Source of the DNA: Kutzneria sp035492655
GTDB lineage: Bacteria; Actinomycetota; Actinomycetes; Mycobacteriales; Pseudonocardiaceae
Length of the DNA: 64,000 bases
Direction: 5' to 3'
NCBI GenBank assembly: GCA_035492655.1
Contig: DATJJB010000651.1
Coordinates: 1 to 64,000 of the forward strand
A program made the position numbers and the translations under genes. A model generated the notes under the pieces. The model saw only the letters and a list, made by a program, of their open reading frames with translations, searched no databases and was not told the DNA's origin. Of this stretch, positions 9,764 to 17,975 are shown in pieces; within the stretch, counting starts at the first letter, position 1, and each line of letters starts with the position of its first letter.

Positions 9764-10960
9764 TCAGGCGTACGGCCGCAGGGTGGCCAACTCGTCGGCG
9801 TACTCCTGGTCGGCGGCCGACAGCGCGGCGAAGGCGTGCGCCGAGGAGGCCAGCGTCACGTGGTGGTGCCAGCCGCGGAAGCTGCGGCCCTCGAAGTGCC
9901 GCAGGCCGAAACCGTCGTGCAGGCGGGCCATGTCCTCGCCGGTGCGACGGCGCAGCCGGGTCAGCGCGACCAGCTCGGGCAGCCGGGCGTTGTGCATGTT
10001 GGTCAGCCACACCGAACTCGGCGCGGCCCGGCCCGGCAGCCACTCGGCGACGATGCGGCGCATCCGCCGGTAGGCCGCGTGCGGCGCCATCTGCACCACG
10101 TTCTCCGCGTTCGGGATCATCGCGACGATCCAGCGGGAGGTGCCGACCCGCCAGGTCGCCGGGTCGCGCCAGCTCATGGTCAGCTGCCCGCGGCGGGCGG
10201 CCAGCATGGCCAGCTCGCCGGCGGTGAACCGGCGGCCGTTGACCGGCGGCACGCTCGTCTCGGCCGGAATCCGCACCAGGTAACGAAGTCCGCGCTGTTC
10301 CAGGCCGTCGACCAGTTCCGCCATGTCGGCGTGGCTGCTCGCGTCGACCACGATCGGCGCGGGCGGCAGCGCCCACTCGGTGACCATCTCGTCGATGGCG
10401 TCGAGCGCGCAGGACCACTGCGAGCGGTGCTGTTCCTCGTCGGGCACGTGCGTGCGGGTGCGCCGGGTGTCGTCGTCGGACCAGCAGCGCGGCAGCACCA
10501 GCCGCCAGTTCACCGGGCAGCTGGCCGTCTCGTTGGCCATCAGCACCGCCATGCCCAGCTGGCAGTTGATGGTGCGCCGGGCCGAGGGCACGTACTGCTT
10601 GGCCACACCGACCGAACTGTCGCCGTTCTTGGGGAAAACGGCTTCCTCCAGCACCCACGCCTGCGGTGGCGAGGTGGCGGCGAACTGGGTGGCCAGGCCG
10701 CGGCGCACCGGCTCCCACGCCCATGGACTCTGGTTCACGAACTGCTGCAGGCATTGGTCCGCGCGCCAGCCGAGCACGTGGTCGGAAATACGCCGGATGG
10801 ACTTGCGGCCCTGCACCTCGATCAGGCCGCGCACGTACACCTCGGCCCAGCGCCGCTGATCCGAGCGGGGCAGGGAGGCGAACAGGCCCTGGCAGAACCA
10901 GGACAGGCCGCTGTCGGCGGAAGTCGTTTCGGAGCTCGTCATCTTCGCAATCGTGTGCAT
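9764..10960 (-). CDS. IS701-family transposase-like protein, probably domesticated
   Basis: 398 residues over the full IS701/SRSO17 DDE-transposase length: KNGDSSVGVAKQY, NCQLGMAVLM, PIVVDASSHADMAELVDGL and HFEGRSFRGWHHHVTL. The first catalytic position, normally VIDDTGF in the family, reads VLEEAVF here, so the first Asp is missing. No terminal inverted repeats or target duplications are seen. The ATG at 10960 has GGGGG a few bases upstream; an ATG at 10942 is an alternative. It ends 16 bases before maltokinase and probably shares its transcript, which argues for a resident gene, not a fresh insertion. Confidence 0.8.
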   Translation of the reverse strand: MHTIAKMTSSETTSADSGLSWFCQGLFASLPRSDQRRWAEVYVRGLIEVQGRKSIRRISDHVLGWRADQCLQQFVNQSPWAWEPVRRGLATQFAATSPPQAWVLEEAVFPKNGDSSVGVAKQYVPSARRTINCQLGMAVLMANETASCPVNWRLVLPRCWSDDDTRRTRTHVPDEEQHRSQWSCALDAIDEMVTEWALPPAPIVVDASSHADMAELVDGLEQRGLRYLVRIPAETSVPPVNGRRFTAGELAMLAARRGQLTMSWRDPATWRVGTSRWIVAMIPNAENVVQMAPHAAYRRMRRIVAEWLPGRAAPSSVWLTNMHNARLPELVALTRLRRRTGEDMARLHDGFGLRHFEGRSFRGWHHHVTLASSAHAFAALSAADQEYADELATLRPYA

Positions 10961-11010
10961 TACTCCCCCACCGTGACAAAGAACGATTTCTCGGTTGACC
11001 TGGCGCGTTC

Positions 11011-12006
11011 TCAGTACACCGGGCGTGGTGCGGCGGAGCCCCCCGCTGCGCCGCATTCCCTTTCCGGTCGCGGTACCTCGTTCCGATAGCGCAGCAGCGA
11101 GCAGATCGCGTCCGCGTGCGCCGCGTACCGGGTGCGGCTGTCCTGGAATGCCTGCCAGGACTTGTCGCTGTCCCGTTCCACCGGCAGGCCGGCGGCCACC
11201 GCGCAGCGCACGGAGTCGGAGAACGCCCGCTCCTCACGGCCGTGCAGGCTCACCGACGGCACCGCCAGCCGGATGTCGAGCTGCCAGGCCAGCCGCTGGA
11301 TGCAGTCGCTGCCGGCGGCGAGCAGCACCCGCACGCTCGGCGGCGCCCACATCGGCGCGACCGCCTCGGTCAGCGCGGCCGCGTCCAGCACGATGACCGC
11401 CGCCTCCACCCAGCACATGTCGCCGGCCGGGCGCAGGTACAGCAGCGCCGGGCAGCTGGCGTGGCTGGACCGGATGTCGGCCAACCAGTCCGCCCAGTGC
11501 TCGAACGCCGTGCCCAGGTCGGACCGCGTGCCGCCGCGCAGCCGGTCGGCCAGCACCACCTCGGCGTCCAGCAGGCTGGTGGCGCGCGCCTGAAGCCGGG
11601 TGGTGATGGCCTCGCGGCGCTGGTACTTCTCGATCAGCTTGCTCAGGTACACCGCGAACAGCAGGGCCTCCAGCACGGCCAGCGACCAGCCGGCGGCGCG
11701 GACGCCGTCCTCGGTGCCGGCCGGCAATCCGTAGGCCACCAGCCAGCACGCGGCCGCGGTGCCGATCAGCCAGCTGCCCAACAGGGCGGCCAGGCTGACC
11801 GGAACACACAGGTCGAGAACACGCTCCTGGCGTCGCCGCGGCAGTGCGGACGAGCCGAGCAGCAGGGCCCGGTACGCGTACCGGGCGGTCAGCCGGGCCG
11901 CCAGCGACGAGCGGTCCCGAGGGTTGACCACGGTGCGCAGCACGCTCAGGCCGGTGACCACGGCCAGCGTGATCCCGGCGAGCAGGGCGACCAGTTCGAC
12001 CACCAC
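11011..12006 (-). CDS. Multi-pass membrane protein of unknown function
   Basis: About 331 residues. The N-terminus is a transmembrane segment (VELVALLAGITLAVVTGL). A basic loop with VVNPRDRSSLAAR follows, then two more hydrophobic segments (LCVPVSLAALLGSWLIG and AGWSLAVLEALLFAVYLSK), then a ~200-residue cytoplasmic domain with no motif I recognise. The layout resembles actinobacterial proteins annotated as two-pore ion-channel-like, but no selectivity filter is visible. GTG at 12006 is chosen because GGGAGGG lies five to six bases upstream; GTG at 12003 is equally possible. Confidence 0.65.
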   Translation of the reverse strand: MVVELVALLAGITLAVVTGLSVLRTVVNPRDRSSLAARLTARYAYRALLLGSSALPRRRQERVLDLCVPVSLAALLGSWLIGTAAACWLVAYGLPAGTEDGVRAAGWSLAVLEALLFAVYLSKLIEKYQRREAITTRLQARATSLLDAEVVLADRLRGGTRSDLGTAFEHWADWLADIRSSHASCPALLYLRPAGDMCWVEAAVIVLDAAALTEAVAPMWAPPSVRVLLAAGSDCIQRLAWQLDIRLAVPSVSLHGREERAFSDSVRCAVAAGLPVERDSDKSWQAFQDSRTRYAAHADAICSLLRYRNEVPRPERECGAAGGSAAPRPVY

Positions 12007-12275
12007 GCAACCCTCCCAGTCTCGACGGTGACTCCAGCTTGGGTCGAGTCGAGCCCGTGCGGGCAGACTCAACTTGTGGTGGCACTCGCGGTACCAGCAC
12101 TCGTGAGCGGCCGGTAAGTGGTCACGCCACCAATCAGGCGAACCTTCCCTAACCAAAGGTGCAGGGTCGGCGCGTTCCGTCACAAAAATGGGCCACACGA
12201 GAGGGCACCGTTGCTCGATCTGAGCGGAAGTTCTGGAATAATGTCCGGTACTGGGCGACCTTGGGGGTGACATGC
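12007..12275. promoter_or_regulatory. Divergent intergenic region before the XRE regulator
   Basis: 269 bases between the leftward membrane protein and the rightward XRE regulator. It must hold both promoters. An AT-rich patch, GGAATAATG near 12236-12244, is a candidate -10 for the regulator. I see no convincing operator dyad. Confidence 0.35.
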
Positions 12276-13070
12276 GTGTCGGTTGAAGGGGGCAATCGCC
12301 ACGAACTGGCGGCGTTTCTACGCAGCCGGCGCGAACGCGTGACCCCGGAATCGGTCGGGCTGCCGTCCGGTGCCCGCCGACGAACTGTGGGACTGCGCCG
12401 TGAGGAAGTCGCGGTGCTGGCCGGGCTCAGTCCTACTTGGTACACATACCTGGAACAGGGTCGAAACATCCGACCGTCGGCCGAGGTGCTGGACAGCCTG
12501 GCCCGGGTGCTGCTGCTCGACGAGGACGAGCGGCGCTACATGCACACCCTGGCCTACGGGCACACCAGCGTGTCGGCGGCCGAGCAGAGCCGGCAGGAGC
12601 GGGAAGAACTGCTGCGCGGTGTGGTCGACATCACAGACACGGGCACCGCGCCGGTGTACGCCGGCGACCGGTTCTGCGATGTGCTGGCCTGGAACCAGGC
12701 GGCCAAGGAGTGGTACACCGACTTCGGCAAGATACCGCCGGAACGGCGGAACATGCTGGTGTGGATGCTTGAGGATCCACAGGCTCAGTACTGTTTCGTC
12801 AACTGGGAGTACGACGTCAAGGACCTCATCGCGCGGGTCCGCTGGATAACCGCGCCCTACCGCGGACATCCGCGGCTGGAACAGGTGGTCGCGATGGCGA
12901 CCGCCGCGCACCCGATGTTCGCCCAATGGTGGGCCGAGCATGACGTGCACGTGCAGCGCACGCGCGAACGTCGATTGCGTCATCCCGTTCACGGTGAGTA
13001 TCCGTGGCGTTTCACCGCGTTGTACCCGAGCGATTACGACGACATCATGGTGATCTTCCATCTGCCGTAG
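12276..13070 (+). CDS. XRE-family transcriptional regulator with MmyB-like ligand domain
   Basis: 264 residues. The N-terminal HTH spans roughly residues 20-85 with VGLRREEVAVLAGLSPTW and YLEQGRNIRPS. The C-terminal MmyB-like ligand-binding domain has CDVLAWNQAAKEWYTDF and ends MVIFHLP. These proteins are common pathway-linked regulators in actinomycetes; the target is not known. GTG at 12276 is chosen: GGGGG lies eight bases upstream and the methylenomycin-type N-terminus begins there. It precedes the ATPase/PKS pair, its likeliest local target. Confidence 0.85.
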   Translation: MSVEGGNRHELAAFLRSRRERVTPESVGLPSGARRRTVGLRREEVAVLAGLSPTWYTYLEQGRNIRPSAEVLDSLARVLLLDEDERRYMHTLAYGHTSVSAAEQSRQEREELLRGVVDITDTGTAPVYAGDRFCDVLAWNQAAKEWYTDFGKIPPERRNMLVWMLEDPQAQYCFVNWEYDVKDLIARVRWITAPYRGHPRLEQVVAMATAAHPMFAQWWAEHDVHVQRTRERRLRHPVHGEYPWRFTALYPSDYDDIMVIFHLP

Positions 13071-13107
13071 TTCGGACCGCTGCCGCCCGCAGTCCGTTAA
13101 ATGCACG

Positions 13108-13136
13108 TTGACAGGCGGGAGTCCATTCTGACAATT
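13108..13136 (+). promoter_or_regulatory. Probable promoter of the ATPase/PKS pair
   Basis: TTGACA (13108-13113), a 17-base spacer, then ACAATT (13131-13136). The -35 is a perfect consensus. It would leave a ~190-base 5' leader before the ATG at 13333. Confidence 0.45.
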
Positions 13137-13332
13137 AATGGAGCGGACAGACCGTCAACGGCGACGGTTGCCGACCGTCACGCGGATAGGCCGTGAAGGC
13201 CGGCGCTCGGGGGAGCGCCTTCGCCGCAGGTGGCAGTCAACACAAACGGTTGCCGCGCGGGCACACTCATGCCGTTCCCGCGGGCACCCGACTACGCATT
13301 CTTCAAGCGAGGCACAAGGGTGGGGGACACCG

Positions 13333-14724
13333 ATGGCTTGGAGCTTTGTCGGCAGAAACGATGAGCTGGACCGGGTCCGTTCGACCTGCGACCGGCGCGG
13401 CAGCGCGCTGGTCGTCGTCGCGGGAGAACCCGGCATGGGACGCAGCAGCCTGCTGGGCGAGGTCGCCGGCCGGCTACCGGGCGGCCCGACGACCGCGCTG
13501 CGGTTGGCGGGCCGTGCCGGTGATGCCGATTTCGGCCTGCTGCACCGACTGTTACCCGGTGTCGGCACCGGACTTCCGCTGCGGGAAGCGGTCCGGGCCG
13601 GCACACGAGCCCTGTACGAACTGAGCGAGCACGGCCGGCGGCCGGTCTTCGTGGACGACGCGCACCTGGCCGACCACGCCAGCATGCTGGTGCTGCGCGA
13701 GCTGCACCGCGGCGGTCGGAACCGGTTGGTGCTGACCCATCTGGCCGGCCGGGCCACGCCGGATCCGTTGGACTGCCTGCGTTACGAGCGTGACGTCAGC
13801 ACGATGAGCTTGGCGCCGTTGACATCCGGCGAAGTGAACCTGGTGGTCGGCAACCTGGTCGACGGTCGGGTCGACACCGCGTCGTCGGACGCGTTGCACG
13901 CCGCCAGCGGCGGAAACCCGACGCTGCTGCGGGAACTGGCCGGTCGGGGCCGGCTGGTGCCGCGGGACGGGAAGTGGCGGGTGGCCGGCGTGACCACGGC
14001 CGGCACACCGCTGTCGGCCGACGCGGACGGCCGGTTGGCCGACGCGATCCGGTCCGCGTGGGAATCCCTTGACCTCGGCCGGATCGAGCTGCTGTGCGGC
14101 CTGACCGACGGTCTGGACGACTGGACGCGCCGGGTGCTGGCCACCTCGATGCTGCTGCGCTCCCGCCCGGCGGAATGCTTGCGGCTGCTGGAATCCGCGC
14201 CGGCGGGCAGCAAGACGGCGCTGCTGCGGGCGATGGCGTTGGCGTTCGGTCTGCGCCGGCACGAGGACGCCGACCGGGCGCTCGTCGCCGCCGGGGCGTC
14301 GGCCGGGATGCGGGCCTGGATCGCCGCGGTCGGCGGCCGTACTGCCGCCGCGTCGGCGCTGCTGGCCGACGAGCCGGCACTGCACGACCGGGCCGAGATC
14401 CTGTTCGACCAAGCCGCCCGCGGCCTGGTGGCGATGGCGGAAACGCGGCCGTGGCAAGCGATTCCGCACATCCGGCGGGCCGTCGCGGCCGGCGAGGCCG
14501 GGCACGTCGACCTGCCGTGGCTGGCCCCGTACCTGCGCGCCCTGCTGATCGACGCGCTGCTGCTGGGCGGGCGTATCGGCGAGGCGACCGCGATGGCCTC
14601 GGGCTTCCACGCGGCCCGCCGCAGCAGCGGCTGGTCCGTGGCGGTGGCCATCTCCTCACTGGCCGCCGGCCCGCTGCCGGCGCTGAGTACCGAGCCCACG
14701 AGCACCGTGGTGGTGGCCGGATGA
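13333..14724 (+). CDS. LAL-like AAA ATPase lacking a DNA-binding domain
   Basis: 463 residues resembling the N-terminal part of LuxR-type large ATP-binding (LAL) regulators. FVGRNDELDRV starts the domain. The P-loop GEPGMGRS at residues 31-38 has Arg37 where Lys is normal. The Walker B-like motif is RPVFVDDAHLAD, followed by a sensor-like NRLVLTH. Usual LALs run to ~900 residues and end in a LuxR HTH; this one stops in the helical repeats. GGGGG precedes the ATG at 13333; an upstream in-frame ATG at 13138 gives an implausible basic tail. It overlaps the PKS gene by ATGA. Confidence 0.75.
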   Translation: MAWSFVGRNDELDRVRSTCDRRGSALVVVAGEPGMGRSSLLGEVAGRLPGGPTTALRLAGRAGDADFGLLHRLLPGVGTGLPLREAVRAGTRALYELSEHGRRPVFVDDAHLADHASMLVLRELHRGGRNRLVLTHLAGRATPDPLDCLRYERDVSTMSLAPLTSGEVNLVVGNLVDGRVDTASSDALHAASGGNPTLLRELAGRGRLVPRDGKWRVAGVTTAGTPLSADADGRLADAIRSAWESLDLGRIELLCGLTDGLDDWTRRVLATSMLLRSRPAECLRLLESAPAGSKTALLRAMALAFGLRRHEDADRALVAAGASAGMRAWIAAVGGRTAAASALLADEPALHDRAEILFDQAARGLVAMAETRPWQAIPHIRRAVAAGEAGHVDLPWLAPYLRALLIDALLLGGRIGEATAMASGFHAARRSSGWSVAVAISSLAAGPLPALSTEPTSTVVVAG

Positions 14725-17700
14725 GCGCCTTCGACCAGTCCCGTCAGATCGCCATCGTCGGCATGAGCTGCCGGTTCCCCGGCGCCTCTTCGGTTGCCGA
14801 GTTCTGGGACGTGTTGGCCGGCGGCCGCGACACCATCACCGAGGTGCCGCTCTCCCGCTACGACGCGGCCGCGCTGCACAGCGACGACCCGCGCAGCAAG
14901 GGCACCGTGACCAGCACCCGCGGCGGCTTCGTCGACGGTGTCGAGGAGTTCGACGCCGCCTTCTTCGGCATCGCGCCACGGGAAGCCGTCCGGATCGACC
15001 CGCAGCAGCGAATGCTGCTGGAGTCCGCGTACGAGGCCGTCGAGGACGCCGGTCTGCGGCTGGAGGACATCGCCGGCACCGGGGCCGGGGTGTACACCGG
15101 CGCCTGCCTGATGTCGGAGTACTGGGACCTGCTGCGTGAAGCCGGCATGGTCGACCTGCACTCGATCATGGGCGCCGGCATGTACGGCACCGCGGCCGGC
15201 CGCATCTCGCACGCGTTCGACCTGCACGGCCCGAGCATGTCCGTGGATGCCACCTGCGCCACGGCGATGATGGCGATCCAGACGGCCTGCCAGGCGCTGC
15301 GCGCCGGGGAGACGGACCTGGCGCTGGTCTCGTCGGTGTCGTTGCAGCTGACCCCGCACCACGCCATCGCGCTGTCGCAGGGCACGGTCATCTCGCCGGA
15401 CGGCCGAAGCCGCTTCGGCGACGCCGACGCCAACGGGTACGTGCGCGGCGAGGGCGTGGCCTCGGTCGTGCTCAAGCGGCTGCCGGACGCGGTCGCTGAC
15501 GGCGACCGGATCCACGCCGTGATCGCCGGCGTCGCCAGCAGCAACGACGGCCGCAGCGGCGGTTCGCTGATGACGCCGAGCAGTGTCGGCCAGGAGCTGG
15601 CGCTGCGCGGTGCGTACCGGGACGCCGGCATCGCCCCGGCCGACGTGGACTACGTGGAGGCGCACGGCACCGGCACGGTCACCGGCGACCGGGTCGAGTT
15701 GCGCACGCTGGGCGCGGTGCTCGGCGACGGCCGCCCCGAGGGCAGCCGGTGCCTGGTCGGCTCGGCCAAGTCCAACGTCGGGCACCTGGAACCGGCGGCC
15801 GGGCTGGCCGGTCTGATCAAGACGGCGCTGGCGCTGCGGCACGGGATCGTGCCGGCGACGCTGCACGTGGAGAACCCGCTTTCCCTGCTGGCCGACGAGA
15901 ATCTGCCGCTGGAGCTGCCCACGGCGGGCCGGCCGTGGCCGACCACCGGTCGCCGGCGGGTCGCGGGCGTGAGCTCGCTGGGCATCTCCGGGTCGAACAC
16001 GCACGTCGTCCTGCTCCAGGCGCCGGACGAGGCGCCGCACCCGCCGAGCATCCGGCAGCGGCCGTACCTGCTGCCGATCTCGGCCCGGGCGCCGAAGGCG
16101 TTGACCCGGCTGGCCGAGCTGACCGCGGACCGGATCGACGGCGAGGAATCGCTGCGGGACATCGCGTACAGCGCGGGCGCGCGGCGGTCGCACCACCGGT
16201 TCCGTCGGGCCATCGCCGCCGACGGCCCGGCCGAGGCGGCGGCGCTGCTGCGCGCGACGTGGGAGCCGAGCATCCTGCACAAGGACGTTCAGCCGAAGGT
16301 GGTGTTCGTGTTCTCCGGCCAGGGTTCGCACTGGACCGGCATGGCGCGGGATCTGCTGGAGAACGAGCCGGTGTTCCGGGCCCGGCTGGCCGAGTGCGAC
16401 TCGGCGGTCCGGTGGGAGCTGGGTTTCTCGCCGCTGCGGCTGATCGCCGAGGGACAGCAACCGGTGGGGCCGTGCCAGATCCATCCGACGCTGTGGGCGG
16501 TGCAGGTGTCGCTGGCGGCGGTGTGGCAGCAGTGGGGGGTCTGGCCGGACGAGCTGGTCGGCCAGAGCATCGGCGAGATCGCGGCCGCGACGGTGTCGGG
16601 AGCGCTCACCGTGGCCGAGGGCGCGGCGGTGACCTGCCGGCGGGCCAAGCTGATCACCACTCTCGACCACGACGGCGGGATGGCGCTGCTGCGGCTGGCC
16701 CCGGCGCCGGCCGCGGCGGCGATCGGCGAGTTCGCCGGGCGGGTGAGCATAGGCGCGATCAATGGTGTCACCAGCACCGCACTGTCCGGGGATCGCGCCG
16801 CGCTGACCACGATCGTCGAGCGGCTGCGGGCCGACGACGTGCCCTGCTGGATGATCGACATGGACTTCGCCTCGCACTCCGAGCACGTCGAGCCGTTGCG
16901 GCCGGAGCTGGTCGACGGGCTGATCGACCTGCAGCCGACGGCCGGGCGGGTGCCGATGTGGTCGACCGTCACCGGCGAGCTGGTCGACGGGTCCGGGATG
17001 GACGCCGAGTACTGGGCGGACAACCTGTGCCGGCCGGTGCAGCTGGCGTCGGCGATCCGCGCCGCCGCGGCGGCCGACCGGCCGACCGTGTACGTCGAGA
17101 TCAGCACGCATCCGCTGCTGCTGGACGAGATCGAGCAGGTGGTCTTCGACGCCGGCCGGGTCGGCATCGCGGTGGCGTCGACCCGGCGCAACGAGCCGGC
17201 GACGCTGTCGCTGCTGCAGTCGGCCGGCACGGTGTACTCCGCGGGCTGCGAGCTGGACTGGGACGAGATCAACGGACCGGGCCGGTACGTCGACCTGCCG
17301 AGCTATCCCTGGCAGCGCAAGCGGTTCTGGGTGCCCGAGACGGACGCCACGATGGCCGACACGGTGCTCACCTGGGACGGCGAGCTGGGTGCGTCGGTGG
17401 AGGAGACGCTGCGCACGGCGATCGAGGAGCTGTTCGAGAACACCCGTTACGTGATCGAGCAGAACCGGTCGGTGCGCCCGCTGCCCAGCGACCCGACGGC
17501 CCGGACCGTGCGGGTGATGCTGCGGGCGACCCGCGGCGGCTGGCAGTACGAGCTGTGGGGCCCACAGCCGTCATCCGAGCGCACGCGGCGTTGGTGCGTG
17601 CACTCGACCGGCCGGCTGGCCAAGGCGGCCACCGCCCGCACGGTGCCGGTGCTGCGGGTGGCCCGGGCCCGACCGCAGCGTCAGGACATCGAGACCCTGC

Positions 17701-17918
17701 TGGTGGAGCACGTGACCACGTTGCTGGCCCTGCCGAAGGAAGAGGCGGATCCGACCATGCGGCTGTCGGCCCTCGGGCTGGATTCGCTGATGGCGGCCCG
17801 GCTGCGCACCCGGCTGAGCAACGACCTCGGCATCCCGGTGTCGCTGGGGGTGCTGCTGTCCGGCACCCCGATCGGTGAGCTGGCGGCCGAGCTGAGCCAG
17901 GCCGTCGCGGCCGGCTGA
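14721..17918 (+). CDS. Single-module type I polyketide synthase (KS-AT-ACP)
   Basis: 1,065 residues. KS spans ~8-435 with active Cys179 in the unusual context DATCATA (normally DTACSSS), EAHGTGT and KSNVGHLE. AT spans ~530-830 with Ser616 in GQSIGE (the family's usual His is Gln) and FASH at 716-719, closer to methylmalonyl-type YASH than malonyl-type HAFH. A ~130-residue linker has no KR/DH motif. ACP has LGLDSLM with Ser1022. There is no thioesterase, so the product must be released by another protein. Extender choice is uncertain. It is translationally coupled to the ATPase gene. Confidence 0.9.
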   Translation: MSAFDQSRQIAIVGMSCRFPGASSVAEFWDVLAGGRDTITEVPLSRYDAAALHSDDPRSKGTVTSTRGGFVDGVEEFDAAFFGIAPREAVRIDPQQRMLLESAYEAVEDAGLRLEDIAGTGAGVYTGACLMSEYWDLLREAGMVDLHSIMGAGMYGTAAGRISHAFDLHGPSMSVDATCATAMMAIQTACQALRAGETDLALVSSVSLQLTPHHAIALSQGTVISPDGRSRFGDADANGYVRGEGVASVVLKRLPDAVADGDRIHAVIAGVASSNDGRSGGSLMTPSSVGQELALRGAYRDAGIAPADVDYVEAHGTGTVTGDRVELRTLGAVLGDGRPEGSRCLVGSAKSNVGHLEPAAGLAGLIKTALALRHGIVPATLHVENPLSLLADENLPLELPTAGRPWPTTGRRRVAGVSSLGISGSNTHVVLLQAPDEAPHPPSIRQRPYLLPISARAPKALTRLAELTADRIDGEESLRDIAYSAGARRSHHRFRRAIAADGPAEAAALLRATWEPSILHKDVQPKVVFVFSGQGSHWTGMARDLLENEPVFRARLAECDSAVRWELGFSPLRLIAEGQQPVGPCQIHPTLWAVQVSLAAVWQQWGVWPDELVGQSIGEIAAATVSGALTVAEGAAVTCRRAKLITTLDHDGGMALLRLAPAPAAAAIGEFAGRVSIGAINGVTSTALSGDRAALTTIVERLRADDVPCWMIDMDFASHSEHVEPLRPELVDGLIDLQPTAGRVPMWSTVTGELVDGSGMDAEYWADNLCRPVQLASAIRAAAAADRPTVYVEISTHPLLLDEIEQVVFDAGRVGIAVASTRRNEPATLSLLQSAGTVYSAGCELDWDEINGPGRYVDLPSYPWQRKRFWVPETDATMADTVLTWDGELGASVEETLRTAIEELFENTRYVIEQNRSVRPLPSDPTARTVRVMLRATRGGWQYELWGPQPSSERTRRWCVHSTGRLAKAATARTVPVLRVARARPQRQDIETLLVEHVTTLLALPKEEADPTMRLSALGLDSLMAARLRTRLSNDLGIPVSLGVLLSGTPIGELAAELSQAVAAG

Positions 17919-17928
17919 GCCCGACACG

Positions 17929-17959
17929 AAGGGGCCGCTCCCGGTGGGAGCGGCCCCTT
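17929..17959. terminator. Bidirectional terminator between PKS and PP2C genes
   Basis: GGGGCCGCTCCC (17931-17942), a three-base loop and the exact complement (17946-17957), flanked by AA and TT. It ends the rightward PKS transcript and can also serve the leftward nine-gene operon ending at 17976. Confidence 0.8.
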
Positions 17960-17975
17960 TCGCGTGCCCCTGACG

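Noticed and set aside
9764..10960. Active insertion sequence
   Set aside because: No terminal inverted repeats, no target duplication, altered first catalytic Asp, and close coupling to maltokinase.
13138..13332. In-frame N-terminal extension of the LAL-like ATPase from ATG 13138
   Set aside because: The added 65 residues are basic and featureless, the ATG is one base after the promoter -10, and a good ribosome site precedes ATG 13333.
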